Below are positions 45,538 through 56,500 of a DNA stretch of 64,000 nt, one piece after another. Source of the DNA: Mycteria americana (taxonomy: Eukaryota; Chordata; Aves; Ciconiiformes; Ciconiidae). The translations under genes and the position numbers were made by a program. The stretch is from assembly GCF_035582795.1 (NCBI RefSeq), contig NC_134368.1, forward strand, positions 40,601,501 to 40,665,500, written 5' to 3'. Numbering within the stretch: the stretch's first letter is position 1; each line of letters starts with the position of its first letter. The notes below the pieces were generated by a model. That model was given only the letters and a program-made list of their open reading frames with translations, had not been told where the DNA came from and did no database searches.

Positions 45538-47687
45538 ATGGCAGATGGAAATGCTGTGTTCGTGTTACTATTCCAAACCCTAACAATGTTACTCCTCTTA
45601 GCCTGTGGTCAGAGAACCCTAGAGTGGCCGTGGGCTCAAGCTCGTGTTAAGTACACTGGGAGTGTGGGAATACACTCTAGTAAGGGAGATGTAAATCTTT
45701 CCACCGTGGTCATGCACGGAACTGAAACATACTTAGAAAATGAATGGAGCTGGGATAAAGATGAAGCTGATGATAAAGTTCCCCGACTATGGGGAAAGGC
45801 AGGGAAAGAAATTAAAATAGGATGCCGGATGATCAATGGGTCTACCCATGAGAAGGCATCTCAGATTTCTGTGTACAACATTACATCCAACCCAATAGCC
45901 AAAACATTTCGCCTTGGAAAGGCTGGACTGCTGGTACAATTTTACCTTAGTACAACCTGGTTTTGTAGGCTGCCTCTGGGCTCACCATAGTGTGGGACTA
46001 TCCTTTAAATTTAAAATAGACAGTACTGAGCCTAGCACAACAACATCCGCCCTGATGGTAAAGGATAAGAAAATTCTATCCCCACAGATTTCTGAAGCTG
46101 GACTGTAAGTTATCAAAAATACAGGCCAACAACGAGTGTTATTTAATCCATCAAGGTTTCTTAGTAGTAGAACTACCGCTGCATCAGAGTAGAACTACTG
46201 ATACAAATTAATATCTCTGCAATCAAACTGACCTGTTCACCATTCCTAGGTATGTCCTATGCAGGACGTTTAGCACGGTTACAGGGGCGAACCCTCACCT
46301 CTCCAAGATGAACAAGGAGAGATGTGACCAGTATCATAGGGACAGGATTGGGAGTCTTAAATAGTATAGATGCCGAAGTACTCGTAAACAAACTGGGCAC
46401 AACAACAAGTGATTTAAACAAATTAGAACACACATTGCAGTCTTCTCTATTAGCATTGGGAAGTAATCAATGGCTCTTATCTGATATATTACCTCAGTGG
46501 GAAAAAATTAATGAAAGGAACCACCAGCTGATTGTGGATGCACTTGGTGTAGCCCAAAACAATCTTTCTCTAGCTCTTAGTTGTATCCAAGCTCAACTGT
46601 GGATGCAATCTATGGTAGCAGCAATTATAAGAGAAGGTGAAGAGGGCACCTTACCCACTGAAATTTGAAAGGTGATTTGGGATAATGCAACTAAATTTGA
46701 GAAAGAATTCCAGTCCTGGTGGTATTTAGTCAATTATTTCACTTATGACCCCATCAACAATAAGGCCACAGCTTTTGTCTTAACAATACACAATGCTTCA
46801 AAATACACCATATACCCAATTAGGTTATATGGATTAAATCACAATGGATTTAATTGTGATTTAGGATTGTGTTAGGATTAAATCACAATGGAACTATATT
46901 CTGTCCATTAGAACATAGAGTGTGGGCCCAACGGAACAGAAACAAATGGCAAACTGTTGATGTTAACGCATGCATTGTATGGGAACAACAAGGATTTATT
47001 TGTGAGAGTAACACCATCAAAGCCCAAGACATTTGTTTTGACACTGAACAAAATATTTGTCATTTTGAAATACAACCCAATGAAACCCCTGAAACTGTAC
47101 TTTTATATATTGGAAAAGATGTGTTCGTATGAGAACCCCTTGTGATTTTATATTTGTAGATGACGTTACTGTAGATATAAGCAATCGCTCAAATATTTGG
47201 GTTTGTAACTTTACAAAAATTATGGGATGCAACTTCAATTATTCAGCTCCTATTTATTACGTCTTATCAATTGTTACAATCTAATTATACATTGAGTCAA
47301 GATTTATTGCCTACCCCCATTGGAATGAATCTTACATTGGTAAAGAAACTACTACAACACGATGACCTGTTTCAACTGCTGGAATGCATCCAAAACAATG
47401 GACAGAAAACACTGATCACCATTCATCGTGATGCAGAAGAGAGACACTATGTCTTGGAAAGAGTGAAGAAGGATGCAGAACACCATTGATGGGAAACTTT
47501 TCTTGGATGGTCACCAACAGCAACGGGAGTGTTTAATCCTATGCTTCACCCAGTTGTGATTTTACTAACTCTAACTTTAATAAGTCTATTGCTTATCATT
47601 ATACTGTATACAGAGGTTTGGTACACGATAAAACAAATAACCCCACTTCAACCACCCAAAACATACAAATTAACGCATAACAAGTAG
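45538..47687 (+). pseudogene. ERV envelope gene remnant
   Basis: The envelope begins with a signal-peptide-like start (hydrophobic LLLLA near codon 20) and an open frame of 150 codons, then several breaks. A basic cluster near 46306-46320, interrupted by an in-frame TGA at 46309, is followed by a glycine-rich hydrophobic segment (IIGTGLGVL). This looks like a surface/transmembrane boundary. The following part has several N-X-S/T sites and cysteines, a TGA after 46665, a 44-bp duplication at 46831-46892 that breaks the frame, and further stops near 47280 and 47488. A hydrophobic membrane anchor (HPVVILLTLTLISLLLIIIL) lies at about 47548-47607, before a short tail ending at TAG 47685-47687. I do not recognise the exact envelope class. 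Confidence 0.8.
46831..46892 (+). repeat. 44-bp-period duplication in env
   Basis: GGATTAAATCACAATGGA occurs at 46831-46848 and 46875-46892, 44 bp apart. The spacer also contains ATTGTGATTT, the inverse of AAATCACAAT, so a fold-back may have helped the event. It breaks the env frame. Confidence 0.9.
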
Positions 47688-47767
47688 CAGTGCTTCACTG
47701 TCTACTTACCTTGGATCTATAAGCGCACAAACTATCAATATACTCTTTATGGCACAGAGGCAAGAGG

Positions 47768-48535
47768 TGACCGTACCACCACTCTGTGAAGGTAAGATGA
47801 ACTGACTATAGTCTCGGGGTGGAGTGCGGCGGTGTGTTCCCCTGTTCCCCCCCCGCGTAAGCAGTAACCACCAGTGGGAGTCATCCTGATAGCTGCATCC
47901 AGCTTATGCTGGACCTCGAGGACGAATGGCAACAAAATAGCCAAGGGCTGCCTGAAGCAGGCGATCCAAACGTCTTGCTGGTATGCAAATATGACTATAA
48001 GTCAATCATCTTACTCCTTAAATAGTGGACAGCCCAGGGCCCATTGAGCTCTCCTGCACGGCAGCGGGCTGCCCACCAGGATCTCCCCTTGAGCAGGGAC
48101 GCCTCGCAAGGTTACTCCTCGAGGCTGAGAGATTCCTTGCCACAACAGATCCTCAGTAAGTGACTAATAGCATGCTAAACTTTGAAATCTTAACTAAGTG
48201 ATATAAAGGATTGATTGTGCATATATAATCCTTTAGACATAAACTGGTGACCAAGTCTGGGACTAGGATTGGAGCCAGCCACACCCAGACTCCTCTCTGA
48301 GAAGGAGTTTAAAAAGCAAGGGGGTCCTGTCTGAACCTCATGACTCAATGGGAGGGTCTCCCTGACAGTGTTGTCTTACCCTGTCTTCCATGCAGTAAAC
48401 AATCAAGTGTACCTTGCCATTGAATCTTGTTAAACCACTGTCACACTGAACTTTGTTAACTCCCTGTTCTATATCAATAAAATATATTTTTCCTTCTCTC
48501 TTATGAGTGAAGTGCACTCTCACTCCATCCATGAC
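47768..48535 (+). mobile_element. Probable 3' LTR of the provirus
   Basis: After env a purine-rich tract (GGCACAGAGGCAAGAGG) precedes about 770 bp with LTR character: a TATA-like TTTAAAAAG near 48308 and a polyadenylation signal AATAAA at 48476-48481 followed by a T-rich stretch. No partner copy is seen upstream of gag, so the call rests on position and signals only and both ends are approximate. It is not the same family as LTR copies A and B. Confidence 0.45.
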
Positions 48536-50710
48536 AACAAGATGAAACAGTTTCAGTAAGAAATGTGAGATGGTGAGGAAGATACCACATGAAGATCTGC
48601 TTCCTTAGAAGGGCATAAGTAAGATTCCATGAGGATACACATCCTGACATATGTCTATTCCTCTGCCAGTATTGGTTAGGTAGTACACGGTACCAAGCAT
48701 CTCGTAAGCATTTCCTGAATACCAGCAGAGCTCAGAAAATGGGCTAAGTTCCTGAGCAGTTCACCAACAAACAAGACATTAAGGGCAACATTGTGGTGAG
48801 TAAAGAATAAATGTAGATTTCTGACATCAAGAATCTTCTATTAGTGAGGTTCCTGAAGTTCCCATCTACTACATTTCCATAGTAGTAAGTGTCTGTTCCC
48901 AGGACTTTTATAAAGGCATGACTTAATAGTGAATGACTAACAACATGCTGAAGCACCACAGAGTTACAAGCTAGGTGTTCTTCTCTCGTACCTATGAAAT
49001 GCAATTGAGTGGATTTTATTCTCAAACCAAATACATGAGATTGCCACTCTAGGCACAACCTTTCCCGTTATGCAATCATAGTTTCAGGCCTGCCATCCCC
49101 TGTGCGTGGAGAACGATACAAATCTCTTCCTTTCACACTGTTGACAAATTCAATGTTTTAAATGAAGTGCTGGCAATGTTAGCAGCCTATCCATGGGAGA
49201 ACAATGTAACAGATATCATTGTAATCTGAGTCATTAATTAGTGAACAGTAAATCTTTCTTACATCCAAGAATGTTTACTTTAGCCTTACCTAAAGGGGTT
49301 ACCAGGACCTGTGTTCAGATGTGATGCCTCAGAGTAAGCTACCTGGTAAAGCAGTGTTACAGCCTGAAGAGAAGAGTGGATGTACTGCGCACTGGTTTAG
49401 GTAAGAGACAGTAATTGGCATGTATGTTAATCATATGGCCAAGCACATGAGATGTATATGTTTCATGATATTTTATAACTGTAAGAGCTACATTCATTAA
49501 TTCTTATTGCAGGGAATAAGTGGGAATTCTTCTGTTTTCTTCTGCAATCTGAATAAATATTTTCCTGAATCTTGACTGCCTTAAACTCAACCCTTATTTG
49601 GGGAATCTTCCAAAAGTTCTAGGGAAAAGTGTAGTTTTACCAGTTCAAAAAGAAACTAATATTAAAAAAAATTGCTTTAATTGTTCATGTACCGGAGCCG
49701 AGAATTAGGGGCAGTTGGCAGGCCCATGAAGAAATTATCATAGAATAAATTATCATTGTTACAATGTTTATCATTATGGCAAAAATTAGGTGTGAATGGA
49801 CATAAAGGGCATTTGCAGGTCATTCCTGTTGACCTTACTGTCTGCTTCCAATGCAAATGCTTTGTACTCTTTGCAACCTCTAGGAAACAGTGTTTTCCGT
49901 GGATATGAACAGTATTCCCTAACTTAGCTGCTTTCAATAAAGCAAGATAAAAATTCTAAATGACTTGATTTTAAATACAGTGGGAGTTAGCTGGGTGTAC
50001 CTTTCATTTTCAACGTTGATGCAGTTGTGCTCTTTTAGCACTTAACAGCTAGTATGAACGGTTCTTGACTCACTCACCATGAACAGACTTGCAGCTTGCT
50101 GCCAGTTGGTGGCTGAGGCTGCAGTGCTGCCATAGAAGGAACGGACGCTGAGAGCTGCAGATTTTGTTTTCTGCCCAGTGTCATTCTTGTTCTTCGGAAA
50201 CAATCCCAACCTCAGTTACGAGTAATTTCTTCAATCAAGCAGCCTAAGCAATCTGTAAATATAGATTGAATATAATCACCTAAGCTATCATTAAAAGATT
50301 CATCTCAATCAGCAGAGCCCGCTAGCTGATTGTCACCTGAAACCTTGCAATTAACAGAACGACTCATATTTTTGACAAAATAGTTGAGTGTGGCTTGATT
50401 AATAGTGCTATCTCAGGAATGGCCTTTTCCTGTATTTATTACCATCAAAGCTGTCCGTCCTGCATACTGTTATCTTGAAGAGATTTTACAACAGCTAAAT
50501 GGATATATGTAAGATAGGCTTTATCTGGCTTCTGGAGATTTAAGTAACAAAGTTCAAGTGCTTGAATTTTTCATGTGCTTCATGTATTGATATAACAATA
50601 AATTAAAAATAAACTTAATCCATCTTGTGCAATGAATCAGACGCTTTAAACTGAATTTGAAATTAATGTATACTAGGTAACACCCAAACCTAAATTGTGT
50701 TGAGCAATGA
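48536..50710. other. Intergenic DNA between provirus and LTR copy B
   Basis: About 2.2 kb of AT-rich DNA. No gene or repeat family was recognised. The short minus-strand open frames at 48744-49058 and 49677-49937 have no domain. Confidence 0.5.
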
Positions 50711-51273
50711 TGTAGTCTGACAGTGTAGTCTAACGGGAGCTGGTGGAAGGCCAGGGCTTAGGTAAACCTGATAAGGGGGATTCAGGCTGGAAAGTGGAAC
50801 GTCTAAACAAGAATTGCTGTCCTTGGGAGTAAAGCACATCCTGGAGAAATATGTAAGCTAATTAAGATGTTTTGGGAACCATCTGAAACAACTAGCAGAA
50901 GTGTGATAAGAAGCACCCTCATGCGAACTATCCTCATTATAACACTAAAAGTCACAGCCCTCGAGCTGGAGACCCCGGCCCAAGCAGAGACCCCTCACCT
51001 CTGAGCGTGCACAGAATATTAAAGTAGCGCTGTTGCTTTAAATTGAAATAAGAGAAATGGAAACCAATAGAAAACCGCTTTGTGTAATTACTTATGCATA
51101 TGCATAACTGGACTGTATAAATACTGTACCTGTATGGCCGAACTTTGTGCTAGCTTTGTGGAGCTACTGCCTAGCACCCAGCTCTGCGCAGGCATGAAAT
51201 GAAAGACCTCTGCCCTGTGTCTGTATTGGCGCCTCGCACACCGGGTAAACGACTGCACACTTGTGGGATAACA
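50711..51273 (+). mobile_element. LTR copy B, solo, 563 bp
   Basis: Same family, orientation and length as the copy at 42742-43304, with a TGTAGTCTGACAG start and GGGATAACA end. It is surrounded by ordinary DNA without viral coding sequence, so it is a solo LTR. The flanks offer at best an imperfect short duplication (ATGA before, GTGA after). Confidence 0.9.
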
Positions 51274-52329
51274 GTGAGGGGAAAAAAAAGTTGTTTGAAT
51301 TGCAGTGGATTATTGTTATCAGGGGCTGCATTCAGTACTGCAGTACCTAATTTATTACATTCGAACGAGCATCTCATAGCGAGCTGGGATTTGTGAAATA
51401 AAGTTTTAGGTCAGTAACTAAACCACTTTTTTTTTTTTTTGCCTCCTTTTGTGCACGCTACAGTTTCAGGGTTTTATTTCCCCCTGCCTGAATTCCACCT
51501 TCTGTTTTGTCCCATAAATGCTTTCCTCCTTCTATTTTAACCCATAACTACATAATGCCTGTTCTAATTTATCCAAGCAAGCTATGATTAGCAAAACATA
51601 AATAGCTGAAACTTCTGTAGTTACTGTAGTATCTTGCCTACCTGAATAGTTTTATGGCAAGGGTATAGAATTTCTTTTATGCTTACGGTTCATTCTGCAT
51701 TGCTGTATACAAACAAGCAAAGTCAGGCTATAGAGTGATACCTGGACCAGTTACACCTTGCTTTGACCACCTGATCTTTGTCAGTATTGGTCTCTGTGGG
51801 AATCCGAGAACCTTTAGTAGCCAACGTCAGGACTACATGTTTAATACATTTCCACTGAAAAAGGAAAACCTTTTCCAGTGTGATTACATACTTTTTTTGA
51901 CTTCTAATTCCTTTTCAGTGGTTGCATATCTCTCACAAAGATATAAAAGTTTCTAAGATAACTTGCTGAAACCTGTCCTTATTGTGAACTTCCTGTATTT
52001 TGTTGCTGCTGCTCTTAGCATCTGATACTGGTTTAACCTACTTATAGTCATCCTGAGTAATTTATGAAAAAAAACCAACCTTTTTTTTAATTAGAGGATT
52101 CAATTTTATTAAAACACAACTTTGAGAAGTTGTGCTACTACAATAGTAAATATTTCTGTTCTGGTCTACTTAGAGTCAGTTCATGTTTTTAAGAAAAGCA
52201 CTTGCTGAAAGGCTGCTTTTATATAAAGGGACTTATTTTGTATTTGTAAAGTCTTGTCCTATTAGACTATTTTAGACTGATTAAAAATAAGCACATCCTA
52301 TTTTTCTAGTGAAGATGAACTGAAGTGTA
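51274..52329. other. Intergenic DNA, nothing recognised
   Basis: About 1 kb of AT-rich DNA between the solo LTR and the second ERV fragment. No gene or repeat was identified. Confidence 0.5.
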
Positions 52330-53520
52330 ACATGTGTGACAGGTACGCTCTGCCACCCATCCCTCCGATAAAGCTCGGGGCTTTTAACATGGCGATCACC
52401 TGCTTTTCGCGCCTCATTTTTGTGCCTTTTGGCCATAGAATGCAATCCACAGAACCCCCTCGATCCGCCTGCGCATGTGCTGATGTGGGCCAAAACACTG
52501 CCTAGTATAGTCACCCACGGGCGTGAAATGGGGTGGATGGGTCTAGGTGGTGGTGCAGACAGGACCAGAAGGGTCCAGCGAGCCAGCCGCAAGCCTCGTC
52601 CCGGACAGCTCCCCCACCCAGGGGAGCCTGAACCCTTCCGAAGCAAGCTGGATCCAGCCCGTGGACCGGAGCAGAACGACTTGTGGCGGAAGGCGTTAGC
52701 ATTGGGGCTACCTCGAGCGCTGTTACGTGGGCAGGCCACCGCGCATACATGGAAGCTAGTGGAATTACTGGAGGGAAAGACCAGGAACATAAAGAAGGTG
52801 CCAAGAACTGCTCCCGCTCCCCAAGACGGGAGGCGGAACCCTAACCCTTTCATATCTTTGTGAGGGGAATTAAGTGAACTTAAAAAGTCGTGGTTTGGGG
52901 TTTGGGCCACCCAACCTGCTTGGCAAGTTCCTGTCAATGGTCTGCTGCTAAGAAACCCTATGTACATATTTCCGTTGGTCTGAAGCAGGTAAGTTTAGAG
53001 TTTTTGATTGACACAGGAGCCCAAATTGGTGTTCTAAACAAGCAGCAAGCTGATGAGCTTGGAATCAAACCATCGAGAAAAGTCATCAATATAATAGGGG
53101 TAATGGGTGCAGCAGAGAGGTGTCCTTTAGCCCGAGCCCAGTTTTGCCTGCCTGGGGAGAAGCGGATGATGGCTGTGGAGGTCGCTTGGAGCCCTTATAA
53201 GGGAAATCTATTGGGCTTTGATATTTTGGCGGGAAAGTGGTGGCGCCTGCCCAATGGCGGCCTGTGGAGTTTCGGAAGCTGCGGGGTGGGAGCTGCTCTC
53301 ATTAGGACCTTGCAGTCTGCTCCTGCTCTGCCACCGTCCAAAGTAACCTGCGTCTCCCAATAGCCCTTGCCAAGCGCAGTGAAACGGGATATCATGGAAG
53401 TCATCAATGATCTTGAAAAAGGCAAATAATCAGCCACACCCATTCTCCCTATAACTCCCCCGTCTGGCCCGTTTGCAAGCCCGTTTTTTCTTCCTTTTCC
53501 ATGCTACAGTGTCCTGGCCT
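52330..53520 (+). pseudogene. Second ERV fragment: gag end, protease, RT start
   Basis: A decayed piece of about 1.2 kb related to the provirus at 40.5 kb. Near 52677 it has LWRKALALGLP, corresponding to LWRNALALGIP of the first gag. The protease follows with FLIDTGAQ (Asp codon at 53010-53012) and a C-terminal motif LLGFDIL near 53210. After a stop at 53361-53363 the RT start PLPSAVKRDI appears, then a one-base frame change near 53425 to a frame with HSPYNSPVWPV. Resemblance ends near 53500. No integrase, env or LTR adjoins it. Confidence 0.82.
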
Positions 53521-56500
53521 CTAACAAATCACGAGGGTTTTTTTGCATGTCAAATCATTACTGTCACTGTCACTACGATCAAGTATTTCCTGGGTCAGAA
53601 CGAGAGAGAGAAGTTATGTTTGAAGGAAATATCCACAAAGAATTTCTAGATTAAGTGCATCTGGAGGAAGACAAGTGGACATTAATACACTTAAATTGAT
53701 TAAAGGAGCATAATAAATCCACCTGGTTTCTGCAAAAGGGTAGGCTAGATGATTACTGTAATCCTTTCTATGTTTAAAGATATGTGAATAGATCCCTCTA
53801 AGGAATATTATTCTGTCAAAAGTGCAATATAATTTGTTTATAGGAAACTTCTACCCCATGTGTCTTCCTGGATCCTATGATCAAAATATGAGGGCAACTG
53901 CTATTCAAGTTGCTGCCTAGTGCAGGATGTATATGCAGATTTTGAAGATTTTGCTGTGCATAAACTACAAACTAGTGGAATACAGGTGAGTTCTTATCCA
54001 AAGACGTGATGCTCAAGCTGCTGTGGTAAGGCCCACTTAGAGTACTGTATTTTTGGAGCTGGCTGGAATCAGCCTGGAGCACAGACCTGTCAGCAACATT
54101 TATGCATAGGCAAGTTTTTAATCTACTGAAAAGTGCAGTTGGATTTACTCATACTCCGAGATTAAAGCCTGTTTAATCTGAGCACAGAGCATTTGGATTG
54201 CAGTTAATTTGTTTAGTTGATCTAAAATACAGATGGAGGTAATACAGGTTGGTGTGAAAGACCACGTAGACTATATGATATCTGAAGGAAGGACTTAGGT
54301 TTCAGCTCCATCTGGAGCCGAACCAGTCGAACGGGCCTTCTGCCACAACAGAGCAACTCTTGCTTCACTTTTCCCTTCAGTGTTCCTAACTACACAGTTT
54401 CATCCCATCTTTAAGCTGGGCTCTGCTGCTCGTCAGTGCCTCCTGAGAGGTCTTTCTTTACTGTGCCAACTTCTGGTTAAGGTCTCACCTGAAACCTTAG
54501 TATTAAAAGAAGCCAAGTGTTAGGATCTTTTCACAGTATGATCATACCACATGACTAATAGCTAGAAGACAGTCACATTGTTTGAAGCTGATTTTATAAT
54601 AAAAACCATAAAGCATGCAAACTCTGGAGGGACCTGCACTATATACAGGAATGGCAATTCAATAAGTTAAATAACTAAAGCACTGACTATGTTTAGATAA
54701 TACTGTGTATGCTCTGAATTCTACTCACCCATAAGTGTGCTTGTTGCATTTTTAGTAAGCTTTTATCTGGAAAATAGTTTTATCATTGGGTTCTCTCCTT
54801 AGATTGGATTTTATTTTGTTGTTCCACTAAAATAAAGTATAGCACTTTTCCACGGTTCCCTAAATGGATTTTGAATGTATGTTTTGAATATTCAAATAAA
54901 AATTTGACATAATAAGCAGCCTTTCGGGCATTAGAGGAATAAAAAGACAGACATGCAGCATATTAAGTTACACTAGATGCTGAACTCTGGCTGTCATCAG
55001 CAAATGTCCATACAAGTGTAGCTGACAGCAAGTTAAATTGCACAGTGCAGAAAGGTACAAAAAAGATGTTGAAAAGAGTTTTAAATCTTCTAGAGATTTT
55101 GTTCAGAGAGGAGGGCCTACAGTTGCTGTGAAGTCCATGAAAGACTTTGCAATACCTTTTGATTGCATGTGAAAGATACTTAGCTGCTAATGATGAACAT
55201 TCATACAGATATTAAGGAAAGGATGGCATCTTCCACTGCTTTGAAAGTCACCTTCCCCCATCAAGCTAAAACACTCTTATTTGTGTTTTCCATTCCAGAA
55301 AAACAAGTGAGAACTAGCACCGTTTTACACAGGAAGGTAGATGCAGAAATAGTTGTATTTGTATAATATAGCCCTCAGTCTATTTGCTGAATTCGTATTG
55401 CCATCGAAGAGTAGTTGTGCATGTACAGATTAAGAAAAATGCATGTCTGTCTGTAACAAATAGCTGGTTATGGAAGTACTTTAAATAAGGGTATAAAAGC
55501 ATGAAACTGGGCATAAAATCTGTTGATTCTAACTGGAATGTCACAAATTGGAAAATAAACATTACTTTCAAAGTGAAAGATAGACTCTGCCTAAACTTAC
55601 TTCAACTCCAATAGTAACTAAAGTGCTGCCATAAAGCAGAAACTGGGTATGGCATTAGCATTTTCTAGGTTTAAAATTTTTACTTCAAACTTGCGTGACC
55701 TTGATTTGATCCTCTAAAAACTATTACGTAGCATCTCAGCTCAGTTCAGAGAGCTTTGTGAGGTTAGCTTTGTGGTAGATAAAACCAGAAAAAGTGTTTT
55801 CTGCATAAGGTTAAAGACAGGTTTCTCTTATGAGTCATGCTATCACTTTGTAATGTTAATGCCTAAAAAAGCTCTCTAAAAATTGTAAGTAAGAGTACTT
55901 AGAAGTCAGCTTTACTGGAAGACTCCTTTTTATTACAGAACTGCATCCAGTCAAAGGAGCTTATGTGAGCCTGTCAGTCCTAACAGCTTCCTGTAGACAC
56001 TGGCAATACGTCCCATTTCTCTTAGCTGTGTACGGGTACAGGTTAAAGTAACAACTCTACGTCAGAACCCTAAGGCCTTTAAAAAGGACTGTGGTTTTTT
56101 AAAAGCTATTTGGATTGGCTTTCATGAAGAATATAAATGACAGAACATGATCGGGATAGACAGTTCCCTCTTTTAACTTAGGCTTTGTTATTCTCTTTAG
56201 CCTTCGAAGTTGATTGTATGCAACACAAGCCATTAAAATGTGTAAGCCAGATATGAATCTGAAATAAGTGTGTTCCATCACTTGTACTGTAATAGATGAA
56301 TCCATGTGAAAAAAATAAACACATTTGTAAACTATTAGGACAAAAGCTGAAAATCAGGACTTTCATTTTGAGCAAACACGAGATCCTTTCAGGAACTGTC
56401 TACTGTTTTGCACCCTTGGTTGCAGATTCTTTTTGAAAGGGATGTATTCCAAGGTAAGTTTTATTGCCAGCTTATTTTGTCAAAACCTTTTATAATCAGC

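Noticed and set aside
42742-51273. LTR copies A and B as the two ends of one provirus
   Set aside because: No primer-binding site after A and no polypurine tract before B; coding sequence after A begins inside RT.
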